A stretch of 14,745 nt of DNA, taken from contig JBBRLG010000113.1 in the NCBI GenBank assembly GCA_038231495.1, positions 1 to 14,745 on the forward strand, in the 5' to 3' direction. Source of the stretch: JBBRLG01 sp038231495 (GTDB lineage: Bacteria > Planctomycetota > Planctomycetia > Gemmatales > Gemmataceae). A model generated the notes under the pieces. It worked only from the letters and a program-made list of their open reading frames with translations, made no database searches and was not told the origin of the DNA. Positions 1-7,036 of the stretch are shown here, piece by piece. Position 1 is the stretch's first letter. Every line of letters begins with the position of its first letter. The translations under genes were made by a program, and so were the position numbers.

Positions 1-130
1 TACCTGTCTTGCTTTCCAAGCGAACCTCCATAGCTGCCGTCCTCCGTGCGGAAAAGCTGATCCCTTTTGTGGCATTTCAGACGCAGCCTATGGTATCGTC
101 TGTCGCGATTCGTATCACCCCTTTTTGGGA

Positions 131-874
131 ATGGACCCGCTCCACTGTGGAGCGCGGGAAGTCACCCGCGCCGAACTCGCCCTCGTTCCCTGTCCGCCGC
201 CCGAAGGCCGCTGGCGTCCGGTCCCGCACGACCAGGTGCTCGACTACGCCGTGAAGGCCCTCGACGACGCGGGCTACGGGATCGAAAAGATGAAGCTCGG
301 CCTCACCCGCGACGATCAGCGCTTCTGGGGCACGCTCGTGCTCCAGAGCACCATCGTCTCGGGCGTGTCACTGGCCTGTGCCATCGCCTCCAGCATCGAC
401 CAAAGCGTGTCGTTGCGCTTCGGGTAAGGTCACTCGGTGTTCGTGTGCGACAACGGCGCCTGGCGGGTCGAGAAGACCATCGCCCGCAAGCACACGACCA
501 ACGGCGTGCTCCGCTACCAGGAAGCGCTCTGCCGCGCCGTCGCGGAACTGTCGCAGTTCAAGGAGCAGGAAGCCGCCCGCATCAAGGCGCTCACGCACCG
601 CGAACTGACCGACACGCAGGCGGAGAGCCTGCTGCTTCAGTGCTGGGAGCAAGACATCCTCAGCCCTCGCACCGTGCCGACTGCTTTGAAGGAGTGGCGC
701 TCACCGTCCTTCGAGGAGTTCTCCGGCCGCAACGCCTGGAGCCTCTTCAACTCTATCACCTACGCGATCGGCGACCGGGCCAGAAGCAATCCGCAGGTCC
801 ATGCGGCGCTGACGATCAAGCTCGGCGCCCTGCTCTCTCCCGAACGGTCGCTCCAACTCTCCACGGCCGCGTAA
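131..874 (+). pseudogene. DUF932 (phage/plasmid-like) protein interrupted by an in-frame stop
   Basis: Two open segments in one frame are separated only by a TAA at 425-427. The first (ATG 131) begins MDPLHCGAREVTRAEL and includes WRPVPH. The second continues with GHSVFVCDNGAW and RKHTTNG. This order (N-terminal GAREVTREEL-like block, then VFVCDN, then RKHTxxG) is what I recall for DUF932/phage-plasmid-like proteins of unknown function on plasmids and prophages. Read through, the product would be 247 aa with one internal stop, close to the family's usual size. Homologs continue through this point, so the stop looks like a nonsense mutation (a TAC or TAT tyrosine codon is one base away) or a sequencing error. 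A GTG at 437 could restart the C-terminal part but has no good SD. The same frame is open upstream to position 2 without an earlier ATG; TTG at 125 is the only other start. The stop codon overlaps the SD of the next gene, suggesting an operon. Confidence 0.7.
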
Positions 875-884
875 GGAGGAGCCC

Positions 885-998
885 GTGAGGAAGAAGTCGC
901 AGAAGCCCCGGCTCCGCACGCGGCAGTCGTCGGTGAAGACAGGGTTTTTCAAGCCGATCATCCTCAAGCTTTCCAAGGTGAAGAGGAAGACGCAGTGA
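885..998 (+). CDS. small very basic protein, 37 aa, unknown function
   Basis: GTG start at 885 sits 4 nt after an excellent SD (aaggagga, 873-880) that overlaps the stop codon of the DUF932 gene. The 37-aa product starts MRKKSQKPRLRTRQ and ends KVKRKTQ. About a third of the residues are Lys or Arg and there are almost no acidic residues, so it could bind nucleic acid; that is inference from composition only. Its TGA overlaps the GTG start of the next gene (gtga, 995-998), a typical translational-coupling arrangement. It matches no family I can name. The SD and the coupling are the main reasons to accept it as a gene. Confidence 0.5.
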   Translation: MRKKSQKPRLRTRQSSVKTGFFKPIILKLSKVKRKTQ

Positions 999-1309
999 CC
1001 CGCACGAGGCGGGGCCGGAAGAGAAAGGCGAACCGAGGCAGTTTCCGTCCGATTGCGGAAGTCGGACCGGACCCCCGCCGTCACGTGTTTACGCGACAGG
1101 AATGTTGGCTCGGCTACGCCGTGGCCTACATCCGCCATCCCGAGCTACGCGAGTGGCTCAAGATGAAGATCCGCTGTTACTACCACGAAAGGAGCAAGCA
1201 TGGCCCGCAGGAAAACGGCGCTGGCCACGGAGGAAGCTGCGCCTGCGCCGCAGGAGTCGGGACCGATCGACACGGCGACCCTGCCGGAGGCGGTCCCGAT
1301 GGAGCCTGA
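995..1309 (+). CDS. hypothetical protein with FTRQECWLGY motif, possibly extended C-terminus
   Basis: GTG start at 995 overlaps the preceding stop. The 104-aa product has a basic N-terminus (MTRTRRGRKRKANRG) and a more conserved-looking middle: HVFTRQECWLGYAVAYIRHP followed by ELREWLKMKIRCYYHERSKH. I recall short planctomycete proteins with an F-T-x-E/Q-E-C-x-x-G-Y start and a W-x(6-8)-I-R-x-Y-Y segment. That is memory, not a search, and their function is unknown. From about residue 69 the frame runs over the SD and the first 110 nt of the gene at 1200. This tail is Gly/Ala/Cys-rich and resembles out-of-frame translation, so the ancestral stop may have been lost near 1200. The core is more credible than the tail. 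Confidence 0.5.
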   Translation: MTRTRRGRKRKANRGSFRPIAEVGPDPRRHVFTRQECWLGYAVAYIRHPELREWLKMKIRCYYHERSKHGPQENGAGHGGSCACAAGVGTDRHGDPAGGGPDGA

Positions 1310-1628
1310 GGCGACGAACGGAGTACTACCGCCGCAGAACGGCAACGGCCAGAAACCGCGACCGGTCTTCAAGGTCGGCCCGCTCGCCTGCGACAAGAAC
1401 ACGAGTGTCGAGTGCGCCGTGTGGGCGAATGAGGTCACACTGTCCGATCAGCGGACCTTCACCGTCCACAACGTCACCCTACACGGCAGCTGGCGGGACG
1501 CGGACGGCACCTGGAAGCCCCTCAAGAGCTTCCGGGGTAGCCATCTTCACGTCCTGGTTTACTGCCTACAGCGGGCGAGCGACTGGATCCTCGCCCAGCG
1601 CGACCCCCATCAGAACTGCCCCTTCTGA
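1200..1628 (+). CDS. hypothetical small protein, possibly planctomycete-conserved
   Basis: ATG at 1200 is preceded by a clear SD (aaaggag, 1188-1194, 5-nt spacer). The 142-aa protein has a disordered Ala/Pro/Glu-rich N-terminus of about 50 residues. A compact domain of about 90 residues follows, with VECAVWANEVT, TVHNVTLHGSW and DGTWKPLKSF, then a final helix ending ASDWILAQR. The pattern A-x-W-x-N, then N-V-T, then D-G-x-W-x(4)-S-F, then a helix ending W-I matches small planctomycete proteins I remember. Their fold could be PC4-like or ssDNA-binding, but I cannot support that from sequence alone. It is the last gene of the 131-1628 group and is followed directly by a terminator. The first 110 nt overlap the upstream gene's tail. 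Confidence 0.65.
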   Translation: MARRKTALATEEAAPAPQESGPIDTATLPEAVPMEPEATNGVLPPQNGNGQKPRPVFKVGPLACDKNTSVECAVWANEVTLSDQRTFTVHNVTLHGSWRDADGTWKPLKSFRGSHLHVLVYCLQRASDWILAQRDPHQNCPF

Positions 1629-1642
1629 AACGGAAAAGGACT

Positions 1643-1692
1643 GCCCGAGCCAACGGTTCGGGCCGCCCCCAGCTTCCAAGCTGGGGGCTTTT
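1643..1692 (+). terminator. rho-independent terminator after the 131-1628 gene group
   Basis: Two hairpins lie in tandem. The main one pairs gcccccagctt (1665-1675) perfectly with aagctgggggc (1678-1688), an 11-bp GC-rich stem with a 2-nt apex, followed by TTTT (1689-1692). A smaller stem just upstream pairs cccgagcc (1644-1651) with ggttcggg (1655-1662), including one G-T pair. It starts 15 nt after the stop codon of the gene ending at 1628. The T-tract is short but the stem is very stable. Confidence 0.75.
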
Positions 1693-1813
1693 CCTGTAGT
1701 GGTATAAGGGCGGAAGGACGAAGGGCGAGCAAGCGCCGGCTCGATACCAGTCCGACGAATCGCCGGTTCTCTTTCTTCCTACAAACAGCTCGGCTTGAGA
1801 GGGTCGAATCGGT

Positions 1814-3292
1814 ATGCCTGCCACGCCCGATCGCCGTGAGACTGGCCCCCAAGAAGAGCTTCTCGCCTGGGCACGCCATTTCATCGAAGTTCTCTCAAAA
1901 GGCGGGCATCCGGATCGCCATTCACTCGAAGACCTGAGCGTCGAGCAACACGAAGTGTTGGCGCACGTCGCCTCCGAGGCGTTGACCCATCGTCGCTCCA
2001 CCATTCGCCGTGCGGCCGCCTGGGTCGTTGGGGCAGCCGATGTGTTTACAGACGATGCTCCTTTGCTGCTGTGCCGGTTACTTCATGACCGGGTCGCTCT
2101 GGTACGCACGGCCGCTGCCTGGGCCTGCGCGGAACTCGGCGCTGATGCCAGGACGACCATCGCCAGCCTCATCGAGGCGCTGAAGGATCCCGATGACGGC
2201 GTACGGTTTGCCGCCGCGGGCGCGCTCGGCAAACTCGGGGAAGTTGCCATGCTCGCTACGGAGCCACTGCTCGAAATCGCGACTTCCAAGGATGAGAAGC
2301 GCATCCGCGACATGGCGTTGAAAGCACTGGCAGACATCGCCCCCGATCATCCCACTGTCCAGCACCTGATGATCCAGAGCCTGGACGGTGCGGGTGCCGA
2401 CCGGCGCTATTGGGCCACGTACGGCCTCACCCAAGCCGACAGCTCTGCCGAGGAGGCCGTGTCTCGCCTCACGGCCAACGTCGAAGCCGCAGACCCGTAT
2501 CTGGTGCAGCTTTCCGTCTGGGCGATCGGCAAACTTGGAACCAGCGGTGAACGGGCGACCCCCGCCATGCTGGCGGCGATGAAACGGTTGCACTGGCTCC
2601 ACATTGAATATTCGGAATTGCCGGGTGAGGAATTCATCAGCATCCGGACCACGTTTTGCGAAGCGCTCGCAGGGGTCTTGTCGGGCACGGACGACCCCGA
2701 CTACGCAGACTTCCGTCTGCGCCTGTTTTCCGCCGTCTTTCATCCCACGCCCCTCGAACAAACCGGGTGGATTGACGAGATCGTCAACCATCGCTGGTAC
2801 CTCAAGCTTCAGCGCCGCCGCTTTGGACATCCCGCCAGTACCGCAGAACGACAAGCCCTCCGCCAGATGGTCTGCGATGCCCAGACGAAATTTGCCACAC
2901 GGCTATGGAAGAACCCCACACTTGGGCTGCGACCGGAGACGTACCGACTCCTGCCCGGGTTCATCAAGAATCACTGCCGGAATATCGCCTGGCGACTTCA
3001 GGAACAGCAGTGGAAGCCCCGGAAAAAAAAGGTTGTTTCTGACGACACCGACCCTTTCGCCGCGCAGGCCGCTGCCGCCGGGTCGGCAGAGGAAGTCGCT
3101 CGGCGACTCTGCGAGTTCATCGAGACGTATCTGCCGGAGGAAGAACGCGCGGTGGCGCGCTGCCGCTGGGTGCTGAAGTACACGATTGCGGAAACAGCTT
3201 CCTTTTTGAAATTGACACCTTCCCAAGTAAAAACGCGCGAGCGTCGCGCCCGTGCCACAGCCGAGCGTCACTACCAACAGGGCAGTCTCTAA
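1814..3292 (+). CDS. HEAT-like repeat protein with sigma-70-region-4-like C-terminus
   Basis: The 492-aa product starts at ATG 1814, with a purine-rich SD-like gagaggg about 10 nt upstream. Residues ~50-255 are alpha-helical repeats of HEAT type. They show recurring A-A-x-A-L/W-x-L-G-x signatures, for example VRTAAAWACAELG near 97-109 and VRFAAAGALGKLGE near 130-143. Residues ~345-400 (DAQTKFATRLW, then LPGFIKNHCRNIAWRLQEQQ) resemble the end of an ECF sigma region 2. Residues ~425-487 contain EERAVARCRWVLKYTIAETA then FLKLTPSQVKTRERRARA. This closely follows the sigma region-4 helix-turn-helix pattern (I-A-E-x-A-x-x-L, then S-x-V-K-x-R-x-x-R-A). Planctomycetes are known for ECF sigma factors fused to extra domains, but HEAT repeats in front are unfamiliar to me. 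It may be a transcription regulator controlled by protein contacts; that is inference. It stands alone between a terminator and an opposing gene. Confidence 0.8.
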   Translation: MPATPDRRETGPQEELLAWARHFIEVLSKGGHPDRHSLEDLSVEQHEVLAHVASEALTHRRSTIRRAAAWVVGAADVFTDDAPLLLCRLLHDRVALVRTAAAWACAELGADARTTIASLIEALKDPDDGVRFAAAGALGKLGEVAMLATEPLLEIATSKDEKRIRDMALKALADIAPDHPTVQHLMIQSLDGAGADRRYWATYGLTQADSSAEEAVSRLTANVEAADPYLVQLSVWAIGKLGTSGERATPAMLAAMKRLHWLHIEYSELPGEEFISIRTTFCEALAGVLSGTDDPDYADFRLRLFSAVFHPTPLEQTGWIDEIVNHRWYLKLQRRRFGHPASTAERQALRQMVCDAQTKFATRLWKNPTLGLRPETYRLLPGFIKNHCRNIAWRLQEQQWKPRKKKVVSDDTDPFAAQAAAAGSAEEVARRLCEFIETYLPEEERAVARCRWVLKYTIAETASFLKLTPSQVKTRERRARATAERHYQQGSL

Positions 3293-3316
3293 CGGATTTG
3301 GTTCGGATCGATCTCC

Positions 3317-3574
3317 TCACTCCATTGGAGGATCGCGCAGTAGGCCACTGCCCAGGAATGGAATCGCCAAATCAGGGCCAGCCACGCGTCGCTGTGCGTC
3401 CGTACTCAATCGCTTTTCCACAAACCCTCGGATCTCCGCTTCATCCACCGGCGGGGCTTCGCTCTCAGTGCCGATCTCCGGCAGTTCGATGCCGAGTGTT
3501 TCGGACAAACGCCTCTGCTGCGCCTTGCGGCGCGCAATTTCTGCCTTGCTCGGATACGACGGCGACTGCTCCAT
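3317..3574 (-). CDS. small protein of unknown function, convergent with the HEAT/sigma-like gene
   Basis: The reverse-strand frame gives an 85-aa product from ATG at 3574, or 98 aa from ATG at 3613. Its composition looks real: SYPSKAEIARRKAQQRRLSE forms a charged helix, then an acidic spacer, then DEAEIRGFVEKRLSTDAQRR, resembling short helical segments of small regulatory or anti-sigma-like proteins. It ends 25 nt from the stop of the HEAT/sigma-like gene, so the two converge. Neither start has a good SD, which is the main weakness. If it is not a gene, 3293-3767 is a 475-nt gap holding only the SD for the next operon (aaaggagg, 3751-3758). I see no clear promoter in 3614-3750. Confidence 0.45.
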   Translation of the reverse strand: MEQSPSYPSKAEIARRKAQQRRLSETLGIELPEIGTESEAPPVDEAEIRGFVEKRLSTDAQRRVAGPDLAIPFLGSGLLRDPPME

Positions 3575-3767
3575 TGAGGACCGGATGCAGAGACGGTGCG
3601 CTGATCGGAGCATAACGGCAAGTCATTTCAGAAGTTGCGGATGAGCGAGAATTATTTCTGTTTTTTTCTGACCCAGCCCGCCAGCACCCGGTGCATTGGT
3701 GGGGTGAAGACCGACAAAACCGGATCGATTACGAAAACGGATTCTCGATGAAAGGAGGGCAGAACCC

Positions 3768-4316
3768 TTGAGTAACTCGCCATCTCCGCCACTGACGTTG
3801 GCTGCCGTCGTCGTGGCCCATGCCAAATACTGGCTGTGGAAAGCCCTCACGATCGTTGTTTTGGGGCCGATCTACTGTTCCGTGATCGCCGAGGGCCTGC
3901 GCCTGCTGGTGCCGGCTCTGGGCCAGAAGTTGCACAAGCTGGCGATCCCGGGCTTCGCCCTGTGCGCGCAGTACCAAGAAACGCGCCGTCTGGACCTGGC
4001 GATTTTCCTGGCGCTCTTTCTGCTCGTCGCCGTGTGGTGGCTCTGGGAGCAAGTTCTTAAGGTGCTGCTGAGCACCGACGTCGCCTTCCAGAACTCCGGC
4101 TGGAACCCGGAAGCCTACAAGCGGCTGGTGTTGATTCTTGGCGTCGTTGTCCTCGTGGCCGATGCCGCCCTCTTCTACCTCTCGATGGTGCAAATGGGCT
4201 GGGGCGGCACCCGGTTCTCGCTGCCGACGCTCCTGGCCACCGCCGCGTACGTGGCGGTGATCGTCTTCGTGTCTCTGGTTTCTCTCAACTTGGGCAAGCC
4301 CCTTGAAGGGCGGTAA
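3768..4316 (+). CDS. four-helix integral membrane protein, first gene of the membrane/ATPase cassette
   Basis: TTG start at 3768 is set by a strong SD, aaaggagg at 3751-3758 with a 9-nt spacer; no ATG fits better. The 182-aa product has four hydrophobic segments: ~24-48 (around VVLGPIYCSVIAEGLRLLV), ~76-94 (LAIFLALFLLVAVWWLW), ~119-140 (LVLILGVVVLVADAALFYL) and ~153-174 (LLATAAYVAVIVFVSLVSL). Short polar loops separate them and there is no signal peptide. I recognise no family. It opens a same-strand run in which the next gene follows after 18 nt with its own SD. That suggests co-expression with a VWA lipoprotein, a coiled-coil membrane protein and an ATPase, and a role as a membrane scaffold. 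Confidence 0.75.
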   Translation: MSNSPSPPLTLAAVVVAHAKYWLWKALTIVVLGPIYCSVIAEGLRLLVPALGQKLHKLAIPGFALCAQYQETRRLDLAIFLALFLLVAVWWLWEQVLKVLLSTDVAFQNSGWNPEAYKRLVLILGVVVLVADAALFYLSMVQMGWGGTRFSLPTLLATAAYVAVIVFVSLVSLNLGKPLEGR

Positions 4317-4334
4317 TCCAAAGGAGGATGGGCC

Positions 4335-5033
4335 GTGTTTCACTACCGTTCGTTATTCGCTCTCGCGGCGGCACTGCTGGTCGCCGGCTGCACGAAGTAT
4401 TCCGAACAGGACGATGCCCCGCAAGTCTCCCTCGGCCGCGAGGATGCGGACTGCATGATCGTCATCGCCGTCGATCTTTCCGGCTCCTTTGCCGATCAAA
4501 TGACCCGAGACGGCAAGGCGTACGCATTCACGATGCGGGTCGCCGACAACTACTTTCGCAACTCCATCGGCACCAAGAACCGTATCGTCATCGCCCAGCT
4601 GTCCGCGCCGGACCGGCAGCCGCTCTTGTGGGACGGCACCCCGGTGCAATTGCGCCAGGATTTCGCCGCGGCTGCGGATTTTCGGGATTTCTTGCTGAGC
4701 AAATCCCACCCCGCGGGATCGCGGATCCACGACGGCGTGGCCGACGCCCTGGACTACGTCCTTTCGGACCCGGGGGTGGCGAATGGCAAGACGCGGACGG
4801 CGTTGTTCGTGCTCTCCGATTTCGACGACAACGCCCCGAACCCCGCACAATCGGAACAGCGGCTTGTGCAAGGGCTCCATGCCTTCGGAAAGAAGAATGG
4901 CGTCGTCGGCTTCTACTTCCTCGAGCATCCCAAGGTGCCGATCTGGCGGCGGCATCTCCAGCAGTCCGGCATCAAGAACTGGGTCTGCGAATCCGAGATC
5001 GTCGCGTATCCTCCCCTACCCACGTTCGAGTGA
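4335..5033 (+). CDS. VWA-domain lipoprotein
   Basis: GTG start at 4335 follows SD aaggagg (4321-4327) by 7 nt. The 232-aa protein begins MFHYRSLFALAAALLVAGC, a signal peptide with lipobox L-V-A-G-C, so lipidation at Cys19 is predicted. A von Willebrand A-type fold follows. IVIAVDLSGSF carries the metal-site motif D47-x-S49-x-S51, RIHDGVADALDYV corresponds to the usual second-motif helix, and ALFVLSDFDDN supplies the strand ending in Asp162. VWA domains bind a divalent metal and mediate protein contacts; the partner here is unknown. If lipidated it would face the periplasm or the inner-membrane surface. Its position between two membrane-protein genes and ahead of an ATPase suggests a structural part of one envelope complex. 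The threonine usual in the second metal-site motif is not obvious (Ser129 is nearest). Confidence 0.85.
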   Translation: MFHYRSLFALAAALLVAGCTKYSEQDDAPQVSLGREDADCMIVIAVDLSGSFADQMTRDGKAYAFTMRVADNYFRNSIGTKNRIVIAQLSAPDRQPLLWDGTPVQLRQDFAAAADFRDFLLSKSHPAGSRIHDGVADALDYVLSDPGVANGKTRTALFVLSDFDDNAPNPAQSEQRLVQGLHAFGKKNGVVGFYFLEHPKVPIWRRHLQQSGIKNWVCESEIVAYPPLPTFE

Positions 5034-5051
5034 CCACCAGGAATTGTTCCC

Positions 5052-5675
5052 ATGCACGACCTCCTGGAGTTCTTCACCTTGCGGGACACCATCCCACTGG
5101 TCTTGCTCATCGGCCTGCTGCAATTTGTCGGCAGCCAGATGGCGGGGAACAACTCGACAGTCCTGTGGTGGGCCCGCGGCTGCGCGGCCGCGGGTTTCCT
5201 CCTCTTCGCCGGGCTGGGTATCGAGGCCTGGCGACCCACGCGCGCCGGGGACTTCCTGGCGCTTGGCGTGCGGGCGCTCCTAGCGATGGGTACGATCCAC
5301 GGCCTCGCCCGGGTCACGGTGCCCGCGATCTGCTTCCTGCACCTCCACCTCTGGGCGACGCCGCTGAAAAACCAGCGTGCCTGGGCGGAGGAGCGAGCCC
5401 GCCAGGCTGCAGCGGAGAAGGATGCTCGCGAGAAAGCCGAACGGGAACGAGTCGAACGCGAACGCCTCGCCGAAGAGGTACGACGCAGGCAGGAAGAGAT
5501 CGCCCGGCGACCGCCCCCGCCGAACCGCGAAGAGTTGGTGGCGGCCGCCAAGCAACGCCACGAAAGCATTCTGCGCACGCTGGAGTCGGCCGGCCTGGAC
5601 GAGACTGAATTGCGGGCGGCGCGCGAAAAGGCCAAGCAGCAGTACCTGCGCGAACTTGATGAGGCGATGCGATGA
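5052..5675 (+). CDS. membrane protein with long charged coiled coil
   Basis: ATG at 5052 has an agga SD about 9 nt upstream. The 207-aa product has hydrophobic segments at ~13-29 (IPLVLLIGLLQFVG), ~41-57 (around AAAGFLLFAGLG) and a broader one or two across ~66-102. Residues ~105-152 form a strongly charged coiled coil (WAEERARQAAAEKDAREKAE and onward). A proline run PPPP follows at ~154-157, then a second charged helical region to the end. The C-terminal half is most likely cytoplasmic. The stop overlaps the ATPase start as ATGA (5672-5675), indicating translational coupling. I infer that this protein anchors the following ATPase, which lacks the N-terminal membrane helices seen in classical VirD4/TraD coupling proteins. 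No named family recognised. Confidence 0.8.
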   Translation: MHDLLEFFTLRDTIPLVLLIGLLQFVGSQMAGNNSTVLWWARGCAAAGFLLFAGLGIEAWRPTRAGDFLALGVRALLAMGTIHGLARVTVPAICFLHLHLWATPLKNQRAWAEERARQAAAEKDAREKAERERVERERLAEEVRRRQEEIARRPPPPNREELVAAAKQRHESILRTLESAGLDETELRAAREKAKQQYLRELDEAMR

Positions 5676-7036
5676 GACACGGCCAAAATGTTTTGCGCGT
5701 GGGCGCACCCGGCAGCGGGAAAACGCTCGCGACCGCACTGAGTGTGGCGCAGTCGAACGACGCGGAGGTGGTGGACGATCCGCACAAGGACAGTCTGGCA
5801 CGGGAGATCCTGACCCACGCCCAGGGCAATATCCTCCACGCGAAGCTCTCGGACGTGACGTACACACTTGGGTTCGAGCTCCTGGAGCCGTCCACCAACC
5901 TCGACCCCGTGCAGCGGAACCTGGAGAACCACCGGCGCGCCGAGGCGTTCCTCGAAATTCTCCTGCGCCGCCGGGAAGCCGATTCGATGGCTGCTACGCC
6001 GCTCATGGAAGAGTGGGTGATGGCGGCGCTAATGCTGTACCTGTTCCAGACGGCGCCAAAGCCTCTCGCCTGGCTGCCGTTCGCCTTCATGCCGGGTACG
6101 GACGAATTCGCCCAACTGGTGAAGGACTGCACGTTGCCGGACCTCCGGTACAAGTTCAGGCAACTGGAGAAACTGAATCCCCGGGCGCTGCGGGCCGAAG
6201 TCGGGTCGGCGACGCGGCTCATCAACGCCGTCTTCCGCTCGCCCGTGTTCCTCGCCTGGAGCCGCGGCGGCTTTGACTTCGGCGGTTTCCTCCAGAATAG
6301 CGGCAAGCTCATCGTCGAGCGGGGCGATGAAATCGGCGACGACGCGATGCGCGTCACGATGTGCGCCATCAACCTGCTCGTTATTGACCACGCGAAGCGG
6401 AGATCGGGCTCCTTGCCGACGATCCGAATTCGCCTGGATGAAGCGACGAACGCGAGGCTCGTCGGCCTGCCCGAGCTGCGCGCCGCCGCGGAGACCAACA
6501 AGAACGGGCTGTACTGGGAATTCAACGTCCAAAAATTGGATTTTCCGGGCGGCTCCGACGCGGTGTTACAGCTCTGCCACCGCCATGAATGGTACCGCTG
6601 CCCGCAATACGAACTCGCCCGCAAGGCCGCCACCGATGTCATCGCCGGACTCGCGAACAACGACCAGAGCCGCGCCGAGCGCATCGCGGCCGTCACAGAC
6701 CAGGTGATGAACTTCAAACCCGGCCAGCGCTTCGTCCGCGACGCGACGGGCTCGCGGCTTGAACACGTGCCACTTTTACAGAATCCGTGGCCGGAGTGGC
6801 CCGGCCTCCGTGAGGCCAAGCTGAAGGAGAAAATCGCGTGGATTCACACCCGGGGCGAGTATCGCGTGCCCGACGCGCCGCCATCCGCGAGTTCCTCGAA
6901 ACCCGCAACGCCACGATCGAACAAATCGCGCGACGATTCTTCACCGGCAACACGCCTGAAACGGCGCGAAAAAAAGCCAGCCGCTGGCTCTGCAAAGAGC
7001 GACGACGCAAGCGCGCCCGAATCCGGGGCGTCGTGA
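5672..7036 (+). CDS. VirD4/HerA-like P-loop ATPase, soluble (coupling-protein-like)
   Basis: The 454-aa product starts at ATG 5672, overlapping the previous stop by 4 nt. Walker A is GAPGSGKT (residues 11-18), unusually close to the N-terminus. VDDPHKDSLAREIL (34-47) matches the D-P-H-x(3)-L strand-helix of VirD4/TraG/HerA-type ATPases. Walker B is IRIRLDEATN (251-260, Asp256-Glu257), followed by LPELRAAAETNKNGL, the usual coupling-protein position for D-E-x-x-x-L-x-x-L-x-x-L-x-x-x-x-R-K-x-G. These enzymes pump DNA or link it to a secretion channel. Membrane helices are absent, so anchoring may come from the upstream membrane genes. Residues ~400-454 are Ser/Ala/Lys-rich and probably disordered. 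From about residue 389 the gene overlaps the next one by 199 nt. Role in DNA transfer versus another DNA-translocating system is not decided by sequence. Confidence 0.8.
   Translation: MRHGQNVLRVGAPGSGKTLATALSVAQSNDAEVVDDPHKDSLAREILTHAQGNILHAKLSDVTYTLGFELLEPSTNLDPVQRNLENHRRAEAFLEILLRRREADSMAATPLMEEWVMAALMLYLFQTAPKPLAWLPFAFMPGTDEFAQLVKDCTLPDLRYKFRQLEKLNPRALRAEVGSATRLINAVFRSPVFLAWSRGGFDFGGFLQNSGKLIVERGDEIGDDAMRVTMCAINLLVIDHAKRRSGSLPTIRIRLDEATNARLVGLPELRAAAETNKNGLYWEFNVQKLDFPGGSDAVLQLCHRHEWYRCPQYELARKAATDVIAGLANNDQSRAERIAAVTDQVMNFKPGQRFVRDATGSRLEHVPLLQNPWPEWPGLREAKLKEKIAWIHTRGEYRVPDAPPSASSSKPATPRSNKSRDDSSPATRLKRREKKPAAGSAKSDDASAPESGAS

Noticed and set aside
67..888. 273-codon plus-strand frame across the DUF932 region
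   Set aside because: It is Arg/Pro-rich with no domain signal. The DUF932 frame accounts for the same DNA even with its stop.
2078..2854. 258-codon minus-strand frame opposite the HEAT/sigma-like gene
   Set aside because: It is antisense to a frame with clear helical repeats and shows no motifs or SD.
4328..5608. 426-codon plus-strand frame overlapping the VWA and coiled-coil genes
   Set aside because: It is Arg/Gly/Pro-rich without motifs, whereas the competing frames have a lipobox, MIDAS motif, SDs and membrane segments.
5314..6819. 501-codon open frame on the minus strand
   Set aside because: It is antisense to the coiled-coil and ATPase genes. Its Arg/Ser-rich composition is typical of shadow frames in high-GC DNA, and it shows no motifs.
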